The translations under genes were made by a program, and so were the position numbers. Below are positions 26,777 to 36,116 of a DNA stretch of 53,385 nucleotides, piece by piece. Numbering within the stretch: position 1 is the first letter of the stretch; every line of letters starts with the position of its first letter. The notes beneath the pieces are model-generated. The model saw nothing but the letters and a program-made list of their open reading frames with translations, ran no database searches and was not told where the DNA came from. Source of the stretch: Synechococcus sp. BS301-5m-G53 (GTDB lineage Bacteria; Cyanobacteriota; Cyanobacteriia; PCC-6307; Cyanobiaceae); the NCBI GenBank assembly GCA_016779825.1, contig JADHMX010000004.1, forward strand, positions 1 through 53,385. Direction: 5' to 3'.

Positions 26777-27664
26777 TCAAAGCCGCCGAGCCAGATCTCT
26801 GAGACTGGCTCGGCATTGGTTCAGATAACTCCCACCAAACAAATTGGCGTGGTTGAGCAGGTGGTACAGGTTGTAGATCTCCACCCGACCGTCAGCGCCA
26901 GGAGAATCGGGCAGCACCTCCCGATAGCCGGATCGGAAGGCTTCTCCGAAGCCGCCGAACAACCGGGTCATGGCCAGATCAACTTCCCGATCAGCCCACC
27001 AGCTGGCGGGATCAAAAATGCTTCCCCGTCCATCGTTCAGGCTGGCGGCATTCCCTCCCCAGAGATCACCGTGCACCAAGGCCGGACGCGGTTGATGCTC
27101 GTTCAGATCCTCTGCGATGCGCAGCAACAATGGATTGAGATCCGTTGAATCCTGCTTCAAGCCATCAAGGAGCTCGAGTTGGGGGCGCAGCCTCAGCTCC
27201 ACGAAGGCCGATCCCCAGTCATCGCGCCACCCCCCCGGTTGAGGCCCAGCGCCAATGAAGCCGTCACAGTGCCAGCCGAAACGCGCTGGGCTTGAGGCCA
27301 TCGACGCCTGATGCAGCAGTGCCAAACCCCGGCCGAGGGCTGTTTGGTCGTTGCCTCCGCAATCCAACCAGGGCAACAGCAGCACCGCACCATGGGGCAG
27401 TGCCGCCAGGGCGATGGGCTTGGGCACAACCAGGAACGAGGCATCGGCTTGGGCATGCAAGGCCTCAAGGCCCTCCGCCTCCACTTCAAACAGGGGCAGC
27501 GCGCTGGCGCCACCGCTTTTGGCAAACAACACCTGGCCATCACGGAGGCACAGTTTCCAGGCCTGATGAATGCAGCCACCACCGACGGGGGAGACATCCG
27601 TGATGACAGCCCCCGCCAACGGGCCGTCTTCCGCGGTGAGATCCCGGCGCAGTTCGCTGTTCAT
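26777..27664 (-). CDS. Fructosamine kinase family protein
   Basis: 295 residues. The aminoglycoside phosphotransferase-like fold shows ‘GGGCIHQAWKL’ and ‘FAKSGGASALPLFEVEAEGLEAL’ (split). The catalytic loop is ‘LVHGDLWGGNAA’, and ‘IFDPASWWADREVDLAMTRLFGG’ (split) holds the metal-binding Asp. Relatives phosphorylate ketosamines on glycated proteins, helping to undo glycation, in the cytoplasm. It diverges from crtD, with 50 bases between them. Confidence 0.93.
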   Translation of the reverse strand: MNSELRRDLTAEDGPLAGAVITDVSPVGGGCIHQAWKLCLRDGQVLFAKSGGASALPLFEVEAEGLEALHAQADASFLVVPKPIALAALPHGAVLLLPWLDCGGNDQTALGRGLALLHQASMASSPARFGWHCDGFIGAGPQPGGWRDDWGSAFVELRLRPQLELLDGLKQDSTDLNPLLLRIAEDLNEHQPRPALVHGDLWGGNAASLNDGRGSIFDPASWWADREVDLAMTRLFGGFGEAFRSGYREVLPDSPGADGRVEIYNLYHLLNHANLFGGSYLNQCRASLRDLARRL

Positions 27665-27714
27665 CCTCAGCTAGCCCCCTGTCTTGCCAGCATGGCCTGA
27701 TTCTTCAAGGCGTC

Positions 27715-29217
27715 GTGAGCGATTCCAGCGTGATCGTGGTGGGCGGTGGAATCGCTGGCTTAACCGCAGCGGCACTGCTGGCCCGTGATGGCGTCGATGT
27801 CACGCTGCTGGAAGCGCATCAACAACCGGGGGGATGTGCCGGAACGTTCCGGCGTGGTCCGTGGGTGTTCGATGTTGGGGCGACCCAGGTCGCTGGGCTG
27901 GAGCCCGGGGGCAGTCATGCGCGACTGCTCAAGCATCTGGACATGCCTCTGCCCACGGCAGAGCTTCTGGACCCAGGTTGTGTGGTCGACCTGGGCGATG
28001 GCTCCCCTCCGATTTCGCTCTGGCACGACCCAGACGCCTGGGCCGCTGAGCGTGAGCGTCAATTCCCCGGCAGCCAACGCTTCTGGAGCCTTTGCCATCA
28101 GCTGCATTGCAGCAACTGGCAGTTCGCCAACCAGGACCCCGTGGTGACTCCGCGATCCTTCTGGGATCTCGGCACGTTGCTGCGGGCCCTGCGGCCCGCA
28201 ACGCTGGCATCGGGACTGTTCACAGGTCTGACCATCGCCGATCTGTTGCAGCTGTGTGGGTGCGGTGACGATCCACGGCTGCGGCGCTTTCTCGACCTCC
28301 AGCTGAAGCTGTACTCCCAGGAACCGGCCGATCGCACGGCGGCGCTGTACGGCGCCACAGTTCTGCACATGGCCCAAGCACCCCTCGGGCTCTGGCATCT
28401 GGAGGGATCGATGCAGGTGCTGAGCAATCAGCTGGTGGCGGCCATTGAGCGCGACGGCGGAACGGTGCTGATGAAGCATCGGGCCACCCAGTTGCAGCCC
28501 AACTCATCCGGCTGGCAGGTGACGATCAGCACCGGCAAAGGCGAGGAACAACAACTCAGCAGCCGCGATGTGGTCTGCAGCCTGCCCCCTCAATGCCTGC
28601 TGGAGCTGATCGAACCGGATCAGCTGCCCAAGGGCTACCGCAAGCGACTGGAAAACCTGCATGAACCCAGTGGTGCGCTTGTGCTTTACGGAGCGGTGCG
28701 TCGTGATGCACTGCCCGACCCCTGCCCAGGCCATCTCCAGCGGGGTTGTGCGTCTCCTGGATCCCTATTCGTCTCCATCAGCCGCGACGGCGATGGTCGA
28801 GCACCCCGGGGACAGGCCACCTTGATCGCCAGCGTGTTCACCCCAACGGGCGACTGGTGCCGCTTACCGGAGCCGGAGTACCAGCAGCGCAAGCAAGAGA
28901 TGCTGAGCCAGATCCAAGCCGAACTGAACAGCTGGCTTTCGCTTGAAGACGACGTCTGGTTGCACGCTGAACTGGCAACGCCACGGGGCTTCGCCGGCTG
29001 GACGGGGCGTCCCAATGGAATGGTTGGGGGCCTCGGACAGCATCCCAGCCGGTTCGGCCCCTTCGGCCTGGCAGGACGAACACCCATGCCCGGGCTTTGG
29101 CTCTGTGGCGACAGCCTTCATCCGGGCGAAGGCACGGCAGGGGTCAGTTTGTCGGCCCTCAATGCCTGTCGTCAGCTCAGGGCCGAACGGGGCCAACCCC
29201 TCAGCTTTCGGAGCTGA
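27715..29217 (+). CDS. crtD: C-3',4' desaturase CrtD-type, FAD-dependent carotenoid enzyme
   Basis: 500 residues from GTG 27715. It has an N-terminal Rossmann FAD motif (‘VVGGGIAGLTAAALLARDG’) and ‘LEAHQQPGGCAGTFRRG’, and a C-terminal FAD motif (‘GLWLCGDSLHPGEGTAGVS’). These are characteristic of the CrtI/CrtD/CrtO desaturase family. In cyanobacteria CrtD introduces the 3',4' double bond during myxol or related xanthophyll synthesis. The protein could instead be another CrtI-like isomerase or desaturase; CrtD is the best fit from overall composition. The 3' end overlaps tyrA by 17 bases, convergently. Confidence 0.8.
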   Translation: MSDSSVIVVGGGIAGLTAAALLARDGVDVTLLEAHQQPGGCAGTFRRGPWVFDVGATQVAGLEPGGSHARLLKHLDMPLPTAELLDPGCVVDLGDGSPPISLWHDPDAWAAERERQFPGSQRFWSLCHQLHCSNWQFANQDPVVTPRSFWDLGTLLRALRPATLASGLFTGLTIADLLQLCGCGDDPRLRRFLDLQLKLYSQEPADRTAALYGATVLHMAQAPLGLWHLEGSMQVLSNQLVAAIERDGGTVLMKHRATQLQPNSSGWQVTISTGKGEEQQLSSRDVVCSLPPQCLLELIEPDQLPKGYRKRLENLHEPSGALVLYGAVRRDALPDPCPGHLQRGCASPGSLFVSISRDGDGRAPRGQATLIASVFTPTGDWCRLPEPEYQQRKQEMLSQIQAELNSWLSLEDDVWLHAELATPRGFAGWTGRPNGMVGGLGQHPSRFGPFGLAGRTPMPGLWLCGDSLHPGEGTAGVSLSALNACRQLRAERGQPLSFRS

Positions 29218-30082
29218 CCTCCCCCGGTGCCCTCAAAAAATCGGGGCGCAGGGTCTGTGTTCGCAGCAATTCCAATTCCAGCTGAGACCAGTTTTGCTGA
29301 AGAACAGCGTCTTCGAGCTGCTCCAGGCTCCAGCGGTAGGCCGCCAAACCGCGCAACACCGCATCCCGGTTGGTGGAGGCCATCGCCACCCCCAGCTGGG
29401 GATTCCCCCCACCCACGCGACTGGTGTCGGCAAAGCCGCTGGACGCCAGCACCATCGCCAACTGCCGGATCTCCGGATCCCGTTCATCGCCCACCGCCCG
29501 CAGCAGCGCGGCACTCACCAGCACCGGCATGTGGGAGATCAGCGCCACGGCCTGATCGTGCTGGGACGCGGTGGACGTCAGCCAATGACCGCCCACGCTG
29601 ACGGCAAGATCATGAACTTGGGCCAGGGCATCGGAGTCTGTTTCAACATCCGGAGTTGCGATCCAAGGGCGGCCGCGGAACAGATCCGCCACTCCGGCAT
29701 CGACGCCCGCATGGGCTGTACCAGCCATGGGGTGACTGGCCACAAAGCGGGGATGCAACCGGCGCCAAGCCTCCAGCACGGGCTGCTTGACCGAACCGAC
29801 ATCGGTGATCACCGCTGCTTCAGGCAGGGCGGCCAAGAGCTCATCAGGGGGGTTCAACAGCAAGGGGATTGGCAACGCCAGGATCACCAGATCGCAATCA
29901 GCGAGGCAGCGCGGGTCGGTCGACACCGCTCCCACAAGCCCACGGGCCATGGCGCGATCCGCTGTGGCCTGACGGTGCACGAGGCCCTGCACCGTCCATC
30001 CCCGTGCTTGGAGGTCCAGACCAAGAGATCCCCCAATTAATCCAAGGCCAACGATCCCCACCCGTCCCGGTTGCACCGCCAT
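29201..30082 (-). CDS. tyrA: Prephenate/arogenate dehydrogenase
   Basis: 293 residues from ATG 30082 (the frame stays open to 30127). The NADP-binding ‘VGIVGLGLIGGSLGLDL’ is at the N-terminus. ‘VITDVGSVKQPVLEAW’, ‘ASHPMAGTAHAGVDAG’ and ‘HDQAVALISHMPVLVSAAL’ (catalytic His region) follow. It makes tyrosine; cyanobacterial TyrA usually prefers arogenate with NADP. No chorismate mutase or ACT domain is attached. Its end overlaps crtD. Confidence 0.95.
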   Translation of the reverse strand: MAVQPGRVGIVGLGLIGGSLGLDLQARGWTVQGLVHRQATADRAMARGLVGAVSTDPRCLADCDLVILALPIPLLLNPPDELLAALPEAAVITDVGSVKQPVLEAWRRLHPRFVASHPMAGTAHAGVDAGVADLFRGRPWIATPDVETDSDALAQVHDLAVSVGGHWLTSTASQHDQAVALISHMPVLVSAALLRAVGDERDPEIRQLAMVLASSGFADTSRVGGGNPQLGVAMASTNRDAVLRGLAAYRWSLEQLEDAVLQQNWSQLELELLRTQTLRPDFLRAPGEVSSES

Positions 30083-30165
30083 CCCTCCTGCAGGGTCGTG
30101 AAGCCATGTTGATGGATGGATTGCCATGAACCAATCACCGGGGGCACCCTGCGTAGGGTTTGACG

Positions 30166-31611
30166 ATGTTGGAAGCCCAGGCCCACCATCAGATCAAAAC
30201 CCTGCTCCGTCAGGAGGAATCGGACTGGCCCCACCACCTGACCCTGAGCCGGCTGGTGGCAAGAAGCCTCAGGCGTCGCGACACGACACTCATCCAGCTA
30301 CCCCCCAGCAGCAGCGAACGCTGGTGGCTTGGTCTGCTGGTGCCGCTTTGCCTTGCTCCCGAATCGGGGGCACTGGTGCTGACGCCCCCCCAGCGTCGGC
30401 GTTTACTCCAGTTGGAATTGCCCCGTCTCCGCAACCAGGGGCTACGACTTCCTTGCTGGCAGGGGGCGACCCCTCCTGAAGGGCCACAGCTCTGGCTGAT
30501 GGATGTTGGCGAACTGATTCAGGCCCATCGCAATGGGCACTTGGGCACACGCCAACTGCTGATCCCGGAGATGGATCAGTTGAGCCGGCGCATGCGCAAT
30601 GCCCTGACGATTGAGATCAACCACCAGCACTGGGACGAACTCCGCCAGGCCTGCCCCCAGGCGGAATCCGGGTTGCTGGAGCTGCATGACCGGATGACCC
30701 GACAGCTCTTCGCTGCAGCGACACGAGCAGGGGGCGTCGTGAGACTCGAAGGCTCAGCCGGGCAGGTCCTACGCGACCTCCTCCAGCTGATGCCAGCCAG
30801 CCCAGAACCCTGGAACACACTCCGCAGCATCAACCCGGCGGACTGGACCGAATGGGCTGAACTCGATCACCGACTGCTCCAATGGCGCTGGCAGCTGGCC
30901 CCCCTGGAACCGCTCCAACTGCTGCGGGGAGTGCTGCTGGATCACCCCTGCCTGATGTTCAGCAGCAATGGAGACAACACCAGGCTGGATCTGGAATTTG
31001 AACAGGCTGGCTTGGTCCCCGACGTCCGCGCAACGCTGCGGGAACAGGAGCTGAATGAACCCCTCCCCCTCTATGCCCCGCGCCGTCAGCCGCTGCCGAA
31101 CACACGGATCTATGCCCAACATCTCCTTGAGGAGAGCAGACGACTGATCCTTGGTCAAACGGGGGTGACCATCGTTCTGATCAACGACGAACAGCTGCGT
31201 CGCCAGCTGACCAGCTCCCTGGCTGCCGAATTCGGACGCCGCGTGACGCATGAATCGACGGCAGCTGAAAGCAATGGTGTGGTGACCTGCAGCTGGGACT
31301 GGTGGCTGGAGCATCAGGAGCGTCTGCCGGCCCCAGCTCAGCTGATTGTCGGCATGCTCCCCATCGCCAGCCTGGACAATCCACTCACCTCGGCGCGGGT
31401 GGAGCGCTTGAAACAAAAGGGAGAGGACTGGTTTCGCACCCTGCTACTGCCAGAAGCCTTGAGCCTGATCCCTGCCGCCATTGCACCGCTGCGACGCAGT
31501 GGCGGTCGCCTGGCCATTCTCGACGGTCGTCTCCGAGGGCGGAGTTGGGGTGACCAGGTGCTGCACCGACTGGAACCCTGGATTCCTTTGCAGCGACTGC
31601 TGCCGCAGTGA
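30166..31611 (+). CDS. DinG/Rad3-like helicase-related protein with degenerate motifs
   Basis: 481 residues from ATG 30166. The layout resembles a superfamily 2 DNA helicase of the DinG/XPD kind, but the ATPase motifs are eroded. The Walker A site reads ‘IQLPPSSSERWWL’ instead of a GxGKT/S, and the DEAH-like site reads ‘LLIPEMDQLSRRMRNAL’. The C-terminal ‘SGGRLAILDGRLRGRSWGDQVL’ (split) matches motif VI of DinG. It is probably not an active helicase, but may keep a DNA-binding or structural role. The family assignment is tentative. Confidence 0.6.
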   Translation: MLEAQAHHQIKTLLRQEESDWPHHLTLSRLVARSLRRRDTTLIQLPPSSSERWWLGLLVPLCLAPESGALVLTPPQRRRLLQLELPRLRNQGLRLPCWQGATPPEGPQLWLMDVGELIQAHRNGHLGTRQLLIPEMDQLSRRMRNALTIEINHQHWDELRQACPQAESGLLELHDRMTRQLFAAATRAGGVVRLEGSAGQVLRDLLQLMPASPEPWNTLRSINPADWTEWAELDHRLLQWRWQLAPLEPLQLLRGVLLDHPCLMFSSNGDNTRLDLEFEQAGLVPDVRATLREQELNEPLPLYAPRRQPLPNTRIYAQHLLEESRRLILGQTGVTIVLINDEQLRRQLTSSLAAEFGRRVTHESTAAESNGVVTCSWDWWLEHQERLPAPAQLIVGMLPIASLDNPLTSARVERLKQKGEDWFRTLLLPEALSLIPAAIAPLRRSGGRLAILDGRLRGRSWGDQVLHRLEPWIPLQRLLPQ

Positions 31612-31646
31612 ACAACGCCTAACCTCCCCTCAACGCTGAGAAGTGC

Positions 31647-31895
31647 ATGGGAGAAGCACGCCGTCGGGCTGCCCAGGGCCTGCCGCCCCGACAGTCCAAA
31701 GCCAACCCCAAAGCAACAGACACCTCCCCACGGGTGGTGTCCTGGCTGCCGCTGACCCGCAACCAAACGCAGCAGTTCATGGCGGTGACCACCCGTGGCG
31801 CCTGGATCGGCATTGGAGCGATGGTGGTGCTCTGGATCACGGTGCGCTTCATCGGACCCGCCGCCGGCTGGTGGACCCTCGCGGATACCCCCTAA
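31647..31895 (+). CDS. DUF2839-like small membrane protein
   Basis: 82 residues. A basic N-terminus beginning ‘MGEARRRAAQGLPPRQ’ and a single membrane span near the C-terminus (about residues 52-70, ‘AWIGIGAMVVLWITVRFIG’). The start and the size are typical of a small cyanobacterial family of unknown function (DUF2839). It sits 35 bases after the helicase-like gene, in the same direction. Confidence 0.75.
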   Translation: MGEARRRAAQGLPPRQSKANPKATDTSPRVVSWLPLTRNQTQQFMAVTTRGAWIGIGAMVVLWITVRFIGPAAGWWTLADTP

Positions 31896-31965
31896 GCAAC
31901 AGGCGAAGCCCAACAAGCGAAAACAAAAGAAAACCTTTAGACTTGGTCTCATTGGAGACTCAGTC

Positions 31966-32310
31966 ATGTTTCCGCGCTTAGCCGAGCACTACAGATCCGT
32001 CGTCGAAGATCTGGTGATGAGCCTTCAGGCCCTCGCCAGCAGCCTTCAAAGCGCCGGCATTACAGCCACCTGCTACTCCTGTGGCGATGGGCGTGATGGC
32101 CATGGAGCCTCATTTGTGGCTGACATCGGCGATGGCCACATGGTGCGTTTTCTAGTCTCCGATTTCGGCATCAGCTGGGTGGAATCCCGCAATGGCCGAG
32201 AACTGGTGAAGCTGGAGGGGGCCGATGCCATCCAGGAATTGCAACGGATGGCAGATCTGGCCCAGGGGGGCCAGGTCCGCAGCACGCAGTCCCTGGCCCA
32301 AGCCGCCTGA
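31966..32310 (+). CDS. DUF1815-like cyanobacterial protein
   Basis: 114 residues from ATG 31966. ‘MFPRLAEHYRSVVEDLVMSLQALASSLQ’ (split), then ‘ATCYSCGDGRDG’ and ‘FLVSDFGISWVESRNG’, is the pattern of DUF1815, a cyanobacteria-specific family without known function. No membrane span. It converges on recA with 2 bases between the stops. Confidence 0.75.
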   Translation: MFPRLAEHYRSVVEDLVMSLQALASSLQSAGITATCYSCGDGRDGHGASFVADIGDGHMVRFLVSDFGISWVESRNGRELVKLEGADAIQELQRMADLAQGGQVRSTQSLAQAA

Positions 32311-32312
32311 GA

Positions 32313-33434
32313 TCAGGCGGCGGCTTCTGGAGCCTTCGCCTCAACGGTCTTGTCAGCAGCCGTCTTCGCAGCGGCGGCCAAAGGCCGCATGGAGTTCGAC
32401 TTGACCTCTGAGCCCTCCTTCAGCTTCTGACGCACCAGCGTTTCAATGGTGGCTGTTGCATCCGGGTTCTCCTCCATCCAGGTGATGGTGTTGTCGCGAC
32501 CCTGGCCAATGTTGTCGCCCTCGTAGCTGTACCAAGCACCCTTACGGACAACAACGCCTGTCTCTTCGGCGAGATCAAGCAGACAACCCAAGGTGCTGAT
32601 GCCGCGGCCAAAGAGAATGTCGAATTCGGCAATGCGGAAAGGTGGCGCCACCTTGTTTTTCGCCACTTTCACCTTGGCCCTGATACCGAATTCCTCTGTT
32701 CCCTTCTTGAGCGTCTGAATCCGACGGATGTCGAGGCGAACCGAGGCATAGAACTTGAGCGCGTTGCCTCCAGTGGTGGTCTCTGGATTGCCGTAGGTCA
32801 CACCAATCTTGAGACGCAACTGGTTGAGGAAGATGACGGTGCAACCCGACTTGCCGATGTTGCCGGTGATCTTCCGCATCGCCTGACTCATCAGACGCGC
32901 TTGGGCGCCAACCGCCAGGTCTCCCATCTCACCTTCGATCTCAGCGCGAGGGGTGAGGGCCGCCACCGAGTCGACAACAACGATGTCCACCGCCGCCGAG
33001 CGCACCAGTTGGTCAACGATCTCCAGCGCCATCTCACCGGTATCGGGCTGGGAAACCAGCAGGTTCTCGACATCAACGCCCAGAGAAGCGGCATAGACGG
33101 GATCCAGGGCATGCTCCGCATCCACGAAGGCCGCCACACCACCACGCTTTTGCACTTCAGCGATCGCATGCAGCGTGAGCGTGGTTTTACCGGAACTTTC
33201 CGGGCCGTAAATCTCCACCACTCGACCCTTCGGGTATCCACCACCCAACGCGAGATCAAGGGTCAGCGCTCCGGTGGAAATCGTCTCCACCCGCATGCGG
33301 GAGGCATCACCCAACCGCATGATCGACCCCTTGCCGAAGTTGCGTTCGATCTGACCCAAAACCAGATTCAGCGCCTTGTCCCTCTCGCCGGAGGAACGTG
33401 GATCGGAAGCGCCGGATTTCATATCTGCAGGCAT
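32313..33434 (-). CDS. recA: Recombinase A
   Basis: 373 residues. RecA coats single-stranded DNA, drives strand exchange and triggers LexA cleavage. Motifs: Walker A ‘GPESSGKTT’ (77-85), ‘[10 protein letters not shown]’, ‘[22 protein letters not shown]’ (Walker B; split), the DNA-binding loops near ‘[11 protein letters not shown]’ and ‘[23 protein letters not shown]’ (split). The C-terminus is Ala/Lys-rich, ending in ‘KAPEAAA’. A LexA-type site lies 65 bases upstream of the ATG, so damage-inducible control is likely. Confidence 0.98.
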   Translation of the reverse strand: MPADMKSGASDPRSSGERDKALNLVLGQIERNFGKGSIMRLGDASRMRVETISTGALTLDLALGGGYPKGRVVEIYGPESSGKTTLTLHAIAEVQKRGGVAAFVDAEHALDPVYAASLGVDVENLLVSQPDTGEMALEIVDQLVRSAAVDIVVVDSVAALTPRAEIEGEMGDLAVGAQARLMSQAMRKITGNIGKSGCTVIFLNQLRLKIGVTYGNPETTTGGNALKFYASVRLDIRRIQTLKKGTEEFGIRAKVKVAKNKVAPPFRIAEFDILFGRGISTLGCLLDLAEETGVVVRKGAWYSYEGDNIGQGRDNTITWMEENPDATATIETLVRQKLKEGSEVKSNSMRPLAAAAKTAADKTVEAKAPEAAA

Positions 33435-33498
33435 GAAAAGGACCTGAAACTAAGGAACGAGAGATCCAATGCCACAGAAGCGCCGAATCGTCTCAAGT

Positions 33499-33512
33499 AG
33501 TACAAGCGTACC
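33499..33512 (-). promoter_or_regulatory. LexA-type SOS box upstream of recA
   Basis: On the minus strand the 14 bases GGTACGCTTGTACT match the cyanobacterial LexA consensus RGTACNNNDGTWCB at every position. The site lies 65-78 bases before the recA start. It also lies just beyond the stop of the HAD-like gene upstream, so recA is likely transcribed from its own LexA-controlled promoter. Confidence 0.7.
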
Positions 33513-33520
33513 GTAACGAA

Positions 33521-34270
33521 TCAGGGCCATTGCGCCAGGGGGGCCCGAAAACGATCCAAATGGAGCAGCGCAATCCCAGGCGGAAGACCGCTCTGATCCT
33601 GAGGGCGAAGATAGCCCCAACTCACCAGAAAACAGGGCAGTTGTTCCAGCCCTGGGGTTGTGCGCACCGCCTCAAGCGTCGCCCGGCGATCTTCCACGAA
33701 GCCATACAAACTCCGCTGTTGCTGAAGCTGGAGCAGAACTTGAGGTTTGGCGCCAGCCTCACGACCATCCAGACGCCAAGGCTGCAGGCCAAGGCTGGCC
33801 AGCAGCTCAGCAGTGAAAACCTGGGTTTTGGTGGTCAGAACAGACCAGTCCACCCCCTCAGCCTCCAACTGCCGCAGACGCTCCACCAGGCCAGGGAAGG
33901 GGCGATGCAGCGCCAACCACTCAGAACGGTTCTGCCGAACCGCTTCATCTCTGGAGGCATCCAGTGCAGCCTGCAGCTGCTCCGGCTGCCATCCACGCCG
34001 TTGCAGTGCCGAGGCCTGCGCGTCCCCATAGGACTGCAGCCAAACCTGAAGATTCAAGACCGGCAGTTCAGCGGCTAGCAGCACCATCTCCCAACCGTGA
34101 TGCACCCAGGGCCGCAGCTGACGAAAAGCGTCGGGCACTTGATCAGGCGTGAAGCCCTGTGGAGCGGCCTCAAGACGGCGACAGGCGTGCCATGCACTCC
34201 ACCAGTACTCGGCCATTCCATCGACGATGACCCCGTCGAAATCGAACACCAGCAGGGGTCGTTGATTCAT
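33521..34270 (-). CDS. HAD-superfamily hydrolase
   Basis: 249 residues from ATG 34270 (a TTG two codons earlier is possible). Motif I ‘VFDFDGVIVDG’ with the nucleophile Asp, motif II ‘SVLTTKTQVF’ with the Thr, then a Lys in ‘GAKPQVLLQL’ and motif IV ‘YGFVEDRRATLEAV’. A helical cap lies between motifs I and II. This is a phosphatase or phosphoglucomutase-like member of unknown substrate. tRNA-Gln is directly upstream on the same strand. Confidence 0.87.
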   Translation of the reverse strand: MNQRPLLVFDFDGVIVDGMAEYWWSAWHACRRLEAAPQGFTPDQVPDAFRQLRPWVHHGWEMVLLAAELPVLNLQVWLQSYGDAQASALQRRGWQPEQLQAALDASRDEAVRQNRSEWLALHRPFPGLVERLRQLEAEGVDWSVLTTKTQVFTAELLASLGLQPWRLDGREAGAKPQVLLQLQQQRSLYGFVEDRRATLEAVRTTPGLEQLPCFLVSWGYLRPQDQSGLPPGIALLHLDRFRAPLAQWP

Positions 34271-34279
34271 GGACAAAAA

Positions 34280-34351
34280 CTGGGCCGCTAGGATTCGAAC
34301 CTAGGAATGGCGGGACCAAAACCCGCTGCCTTACCACTTGGCGACGGCCCA
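34280..34351 (-). tRNA. tRNA-Gln (UUG)
   Basis: 72 bases on the minus strand. The acceptor is TGGGCCG/CGGCCCA with discriminator G, and the D arm is ‘GCCAAGTGGTAAGGC’. The anticodon stem is GCGGG/CCCGC with loop TTTTGGT and anticodon TTG, and the T arm is ‘CTAGGTTCGAATCCTAG’. CCA is not encoded. It lies between the ycf45-type gene and the HAD gene, all on the minus strand. Confidence 0.96.
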
Positions 34352-34453
34352 TTGATCCGTTTGAACCGCAACCTGCGGATCACCGGAGTACACATAGTTA
34401 CCCACAGCAGCCAACCCTTCGTCAATCCACCACGGGAATCAACCGACGGCCGA

Positions 34454-36094
34454 TCAGCGGGGGAAAACCCTTAGGCGCGACATTTCAGCCTCACCGAAGA
34501 CGTCACTGCGCAGCCGGTAACGGCGCACGAGGTCGGCTTGCATCCGGAGAACACGCTCACTGCGAGGCAGCAACTCCACCGGCCGACCTTGCGGCATCAC
34601 CACCTGTTCCACGGCAAGCCGACATTCCTCGAGAGCAGCCAATTCATCGTCCTGAGACACCCGGTCCAGCGGGGCAACCTCTGCGGCCGATTCGGTGGCC
34701 TGACGGCGCAGAAGCCTGGCCATGGCACGGGTCACCTGGGGCAGGGTGTCGGACTTAATCACCAGGATCGGTATCCCCAGATCCCTGGCCTGACGGCGCA
34801 GTGACGGTTGACGACTGAGGCCCAGGCGAACGCTCAACACCACATCGGCCTCACTCAAATCATCCACCACCCGCGCCATCCAGCCGTGGGAACGAATGGC
34901 CTCCTCCACAACACGGGGAGGGACCCCACAACAGAGAACTTGGAGATGCTCGGTGCTGGTCTCCAGTGAAGATGGTTCTTCTGCTGTGCTGGCCTCGCGG
35001 GCACTCGCCGCAGGCATGGGCACGGGAACCGAGACCGGCTGATCCGCGAACGGCCGTTGGGACGGAGGGCGCAGCAAACCCGAAGACTGTGGCGGGTCAA
35101 CCAGCTGTACGCCCCCCTCAGGCGTCAGCTCGCGCTCCTGAACCCTAGGCGTCAGGCCCCGGAGCAGTTGGTCCACAGTGGCGGCAACATCGGTGTGCAC
35201 GGCCCAGCGCTGCCGGCTGTGCATTTCAACCGCAACCGGAAACGTCGGTTCGGCGGCGCGCTCCAACACCGTTTTCTGACTGCGACGCCGCCGGGCCTCC
35301 TCGTCCCCAAGGGTGACCGCCTGAATCCCTCCCACCAGATCGCTGAGGGTGGGGTTCTTGATCAGGTTTGCCAGAGCATTGCCGTGGGCTGTGGCGACAA
35401 GCACCACACCACGCTCAGCAATGGTGCGCGCAGCTTGAGCCTCCAGCTCCGTACCGATCTCATCGATCACGATGACTTCAGGCATGTGGTTTTCCACCGC
35501 CTCGATCATGGTTTGGTGCTGCAGTTCAGGTCGGGCCACCTGCATGCGGCGGGCCCGACCGATCGCGGGGTGCGGGATGTCGCCATCGCCGGCAATCTCA
35601 TTGCTCGTGTCGATCACGACAACGCGCCGCTCCAGCTCATCCGCAAGCACCCGGGCGATCTCGCGCAACGCCGTTGTCTTGCCGACACCCGGGCGCCCCA
35701 TCAACAGAAGGGACTGCCCTCCATCCAGGAGGTCCCGCACCATGGCAACGGTGCCGAACACGGCTCGGCCCACCCGGCAGGTCAGACCGACCACCTCGCC
35801 CTGACGGTTGCGGATCGCGCTGATCCTGTGAAGTGTTCGTTCGATCCCCGCCCTGTTATCACCGCCGAACTGACCAATCCTGTCCACCACCGCCGCCAGA
35901 TCCTCCCGAGACAAGGGAGTTGAACCCAGCGCCAGGGCACGGCCTGGATAACGCGCTTCCGGAACTCGACCGAGATCGAGCACCACCTCGATCAGCTGCT
36001 GTCGCGCCTCCTCAGGCTTCAACTGCTCCTGCACAGCATCCGGCAGAAGCTCGAGAAGGCGATCCAGATCGTCGGTGACCCGTTGCGTGCCCAT
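34454..36094 (-). CDS. ycf45: Ycf45-type ATPase with R3H domain (SpoIIIAA-like)
   Basis: 546 residues from ATG 36094. It has an N-terminal helical part, then an AAA-like ATPase with Walker A ‘GRPGVGKTT’ (133-141), ‘[27 protein letters not shown]’ (split), Walker B ‘[17 protein letters not shown]’ and ‘[13 protein letters not shown]’. A Pro/Ser linker leads to a second domain and a C-terminal R3H-like segment (‘[15 protein letters not shown]’) that would bind single-stranded nucleic acid. The order matches the Ycf45 family shared by algal plastids and cyanobacteria. Its task is unknown. It is downstream of ldpA on the same strand. Confidence 0.85.
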   Translation of the reverse strand: MGTQRVTDDLDRLLELLPDAVQEQLKPEEARQQLIEVVLDLGRVPEARYPGRALALGSTPLSREDLAAVVDRIGQFGGDNRAGIERTLHRISAIRNRQGEVVGLTCRVGRAVFGTVAMVRDLLDGGQSLLLMGRPGVGKTTALREIARVLADELERRVVVIDTSNEIAGDGDIPHPAIGRARRMQVARPELQHQTMIEAVENHMPEVIVIDEIGTELEAQAARTIAERGVVLVATAHGNALANLIKNPTLSDLVGGIQAVTLGDEEARRRRSQKTVLERAAEPTFPVAVEMHSRQRWAVHTDVAATVDQLLRGLTPRVQERELTPEGGVQLVDPPQSSGLLRPPSQRPFADQPVSVPVPMPAASAREASTAEEPSSLETSTEHLQVLCCGVPPRVVEEAIRSHGWMARVVDDLSEADVVLSVRLGLSRQPSLRRQARDLGIPILVIKSDTLPQVTRAMARLLRRQATESAAEVAPLDRVSQDDELAALEECRLAVEQVVMPQGRPVELLPRSERVLRMQADLVRRYRLRSDVFGEAEMSRLRVFPR

Positions 36095-36116
36095 GGGATC
36101 TGCGCGTTTCAGCCTT

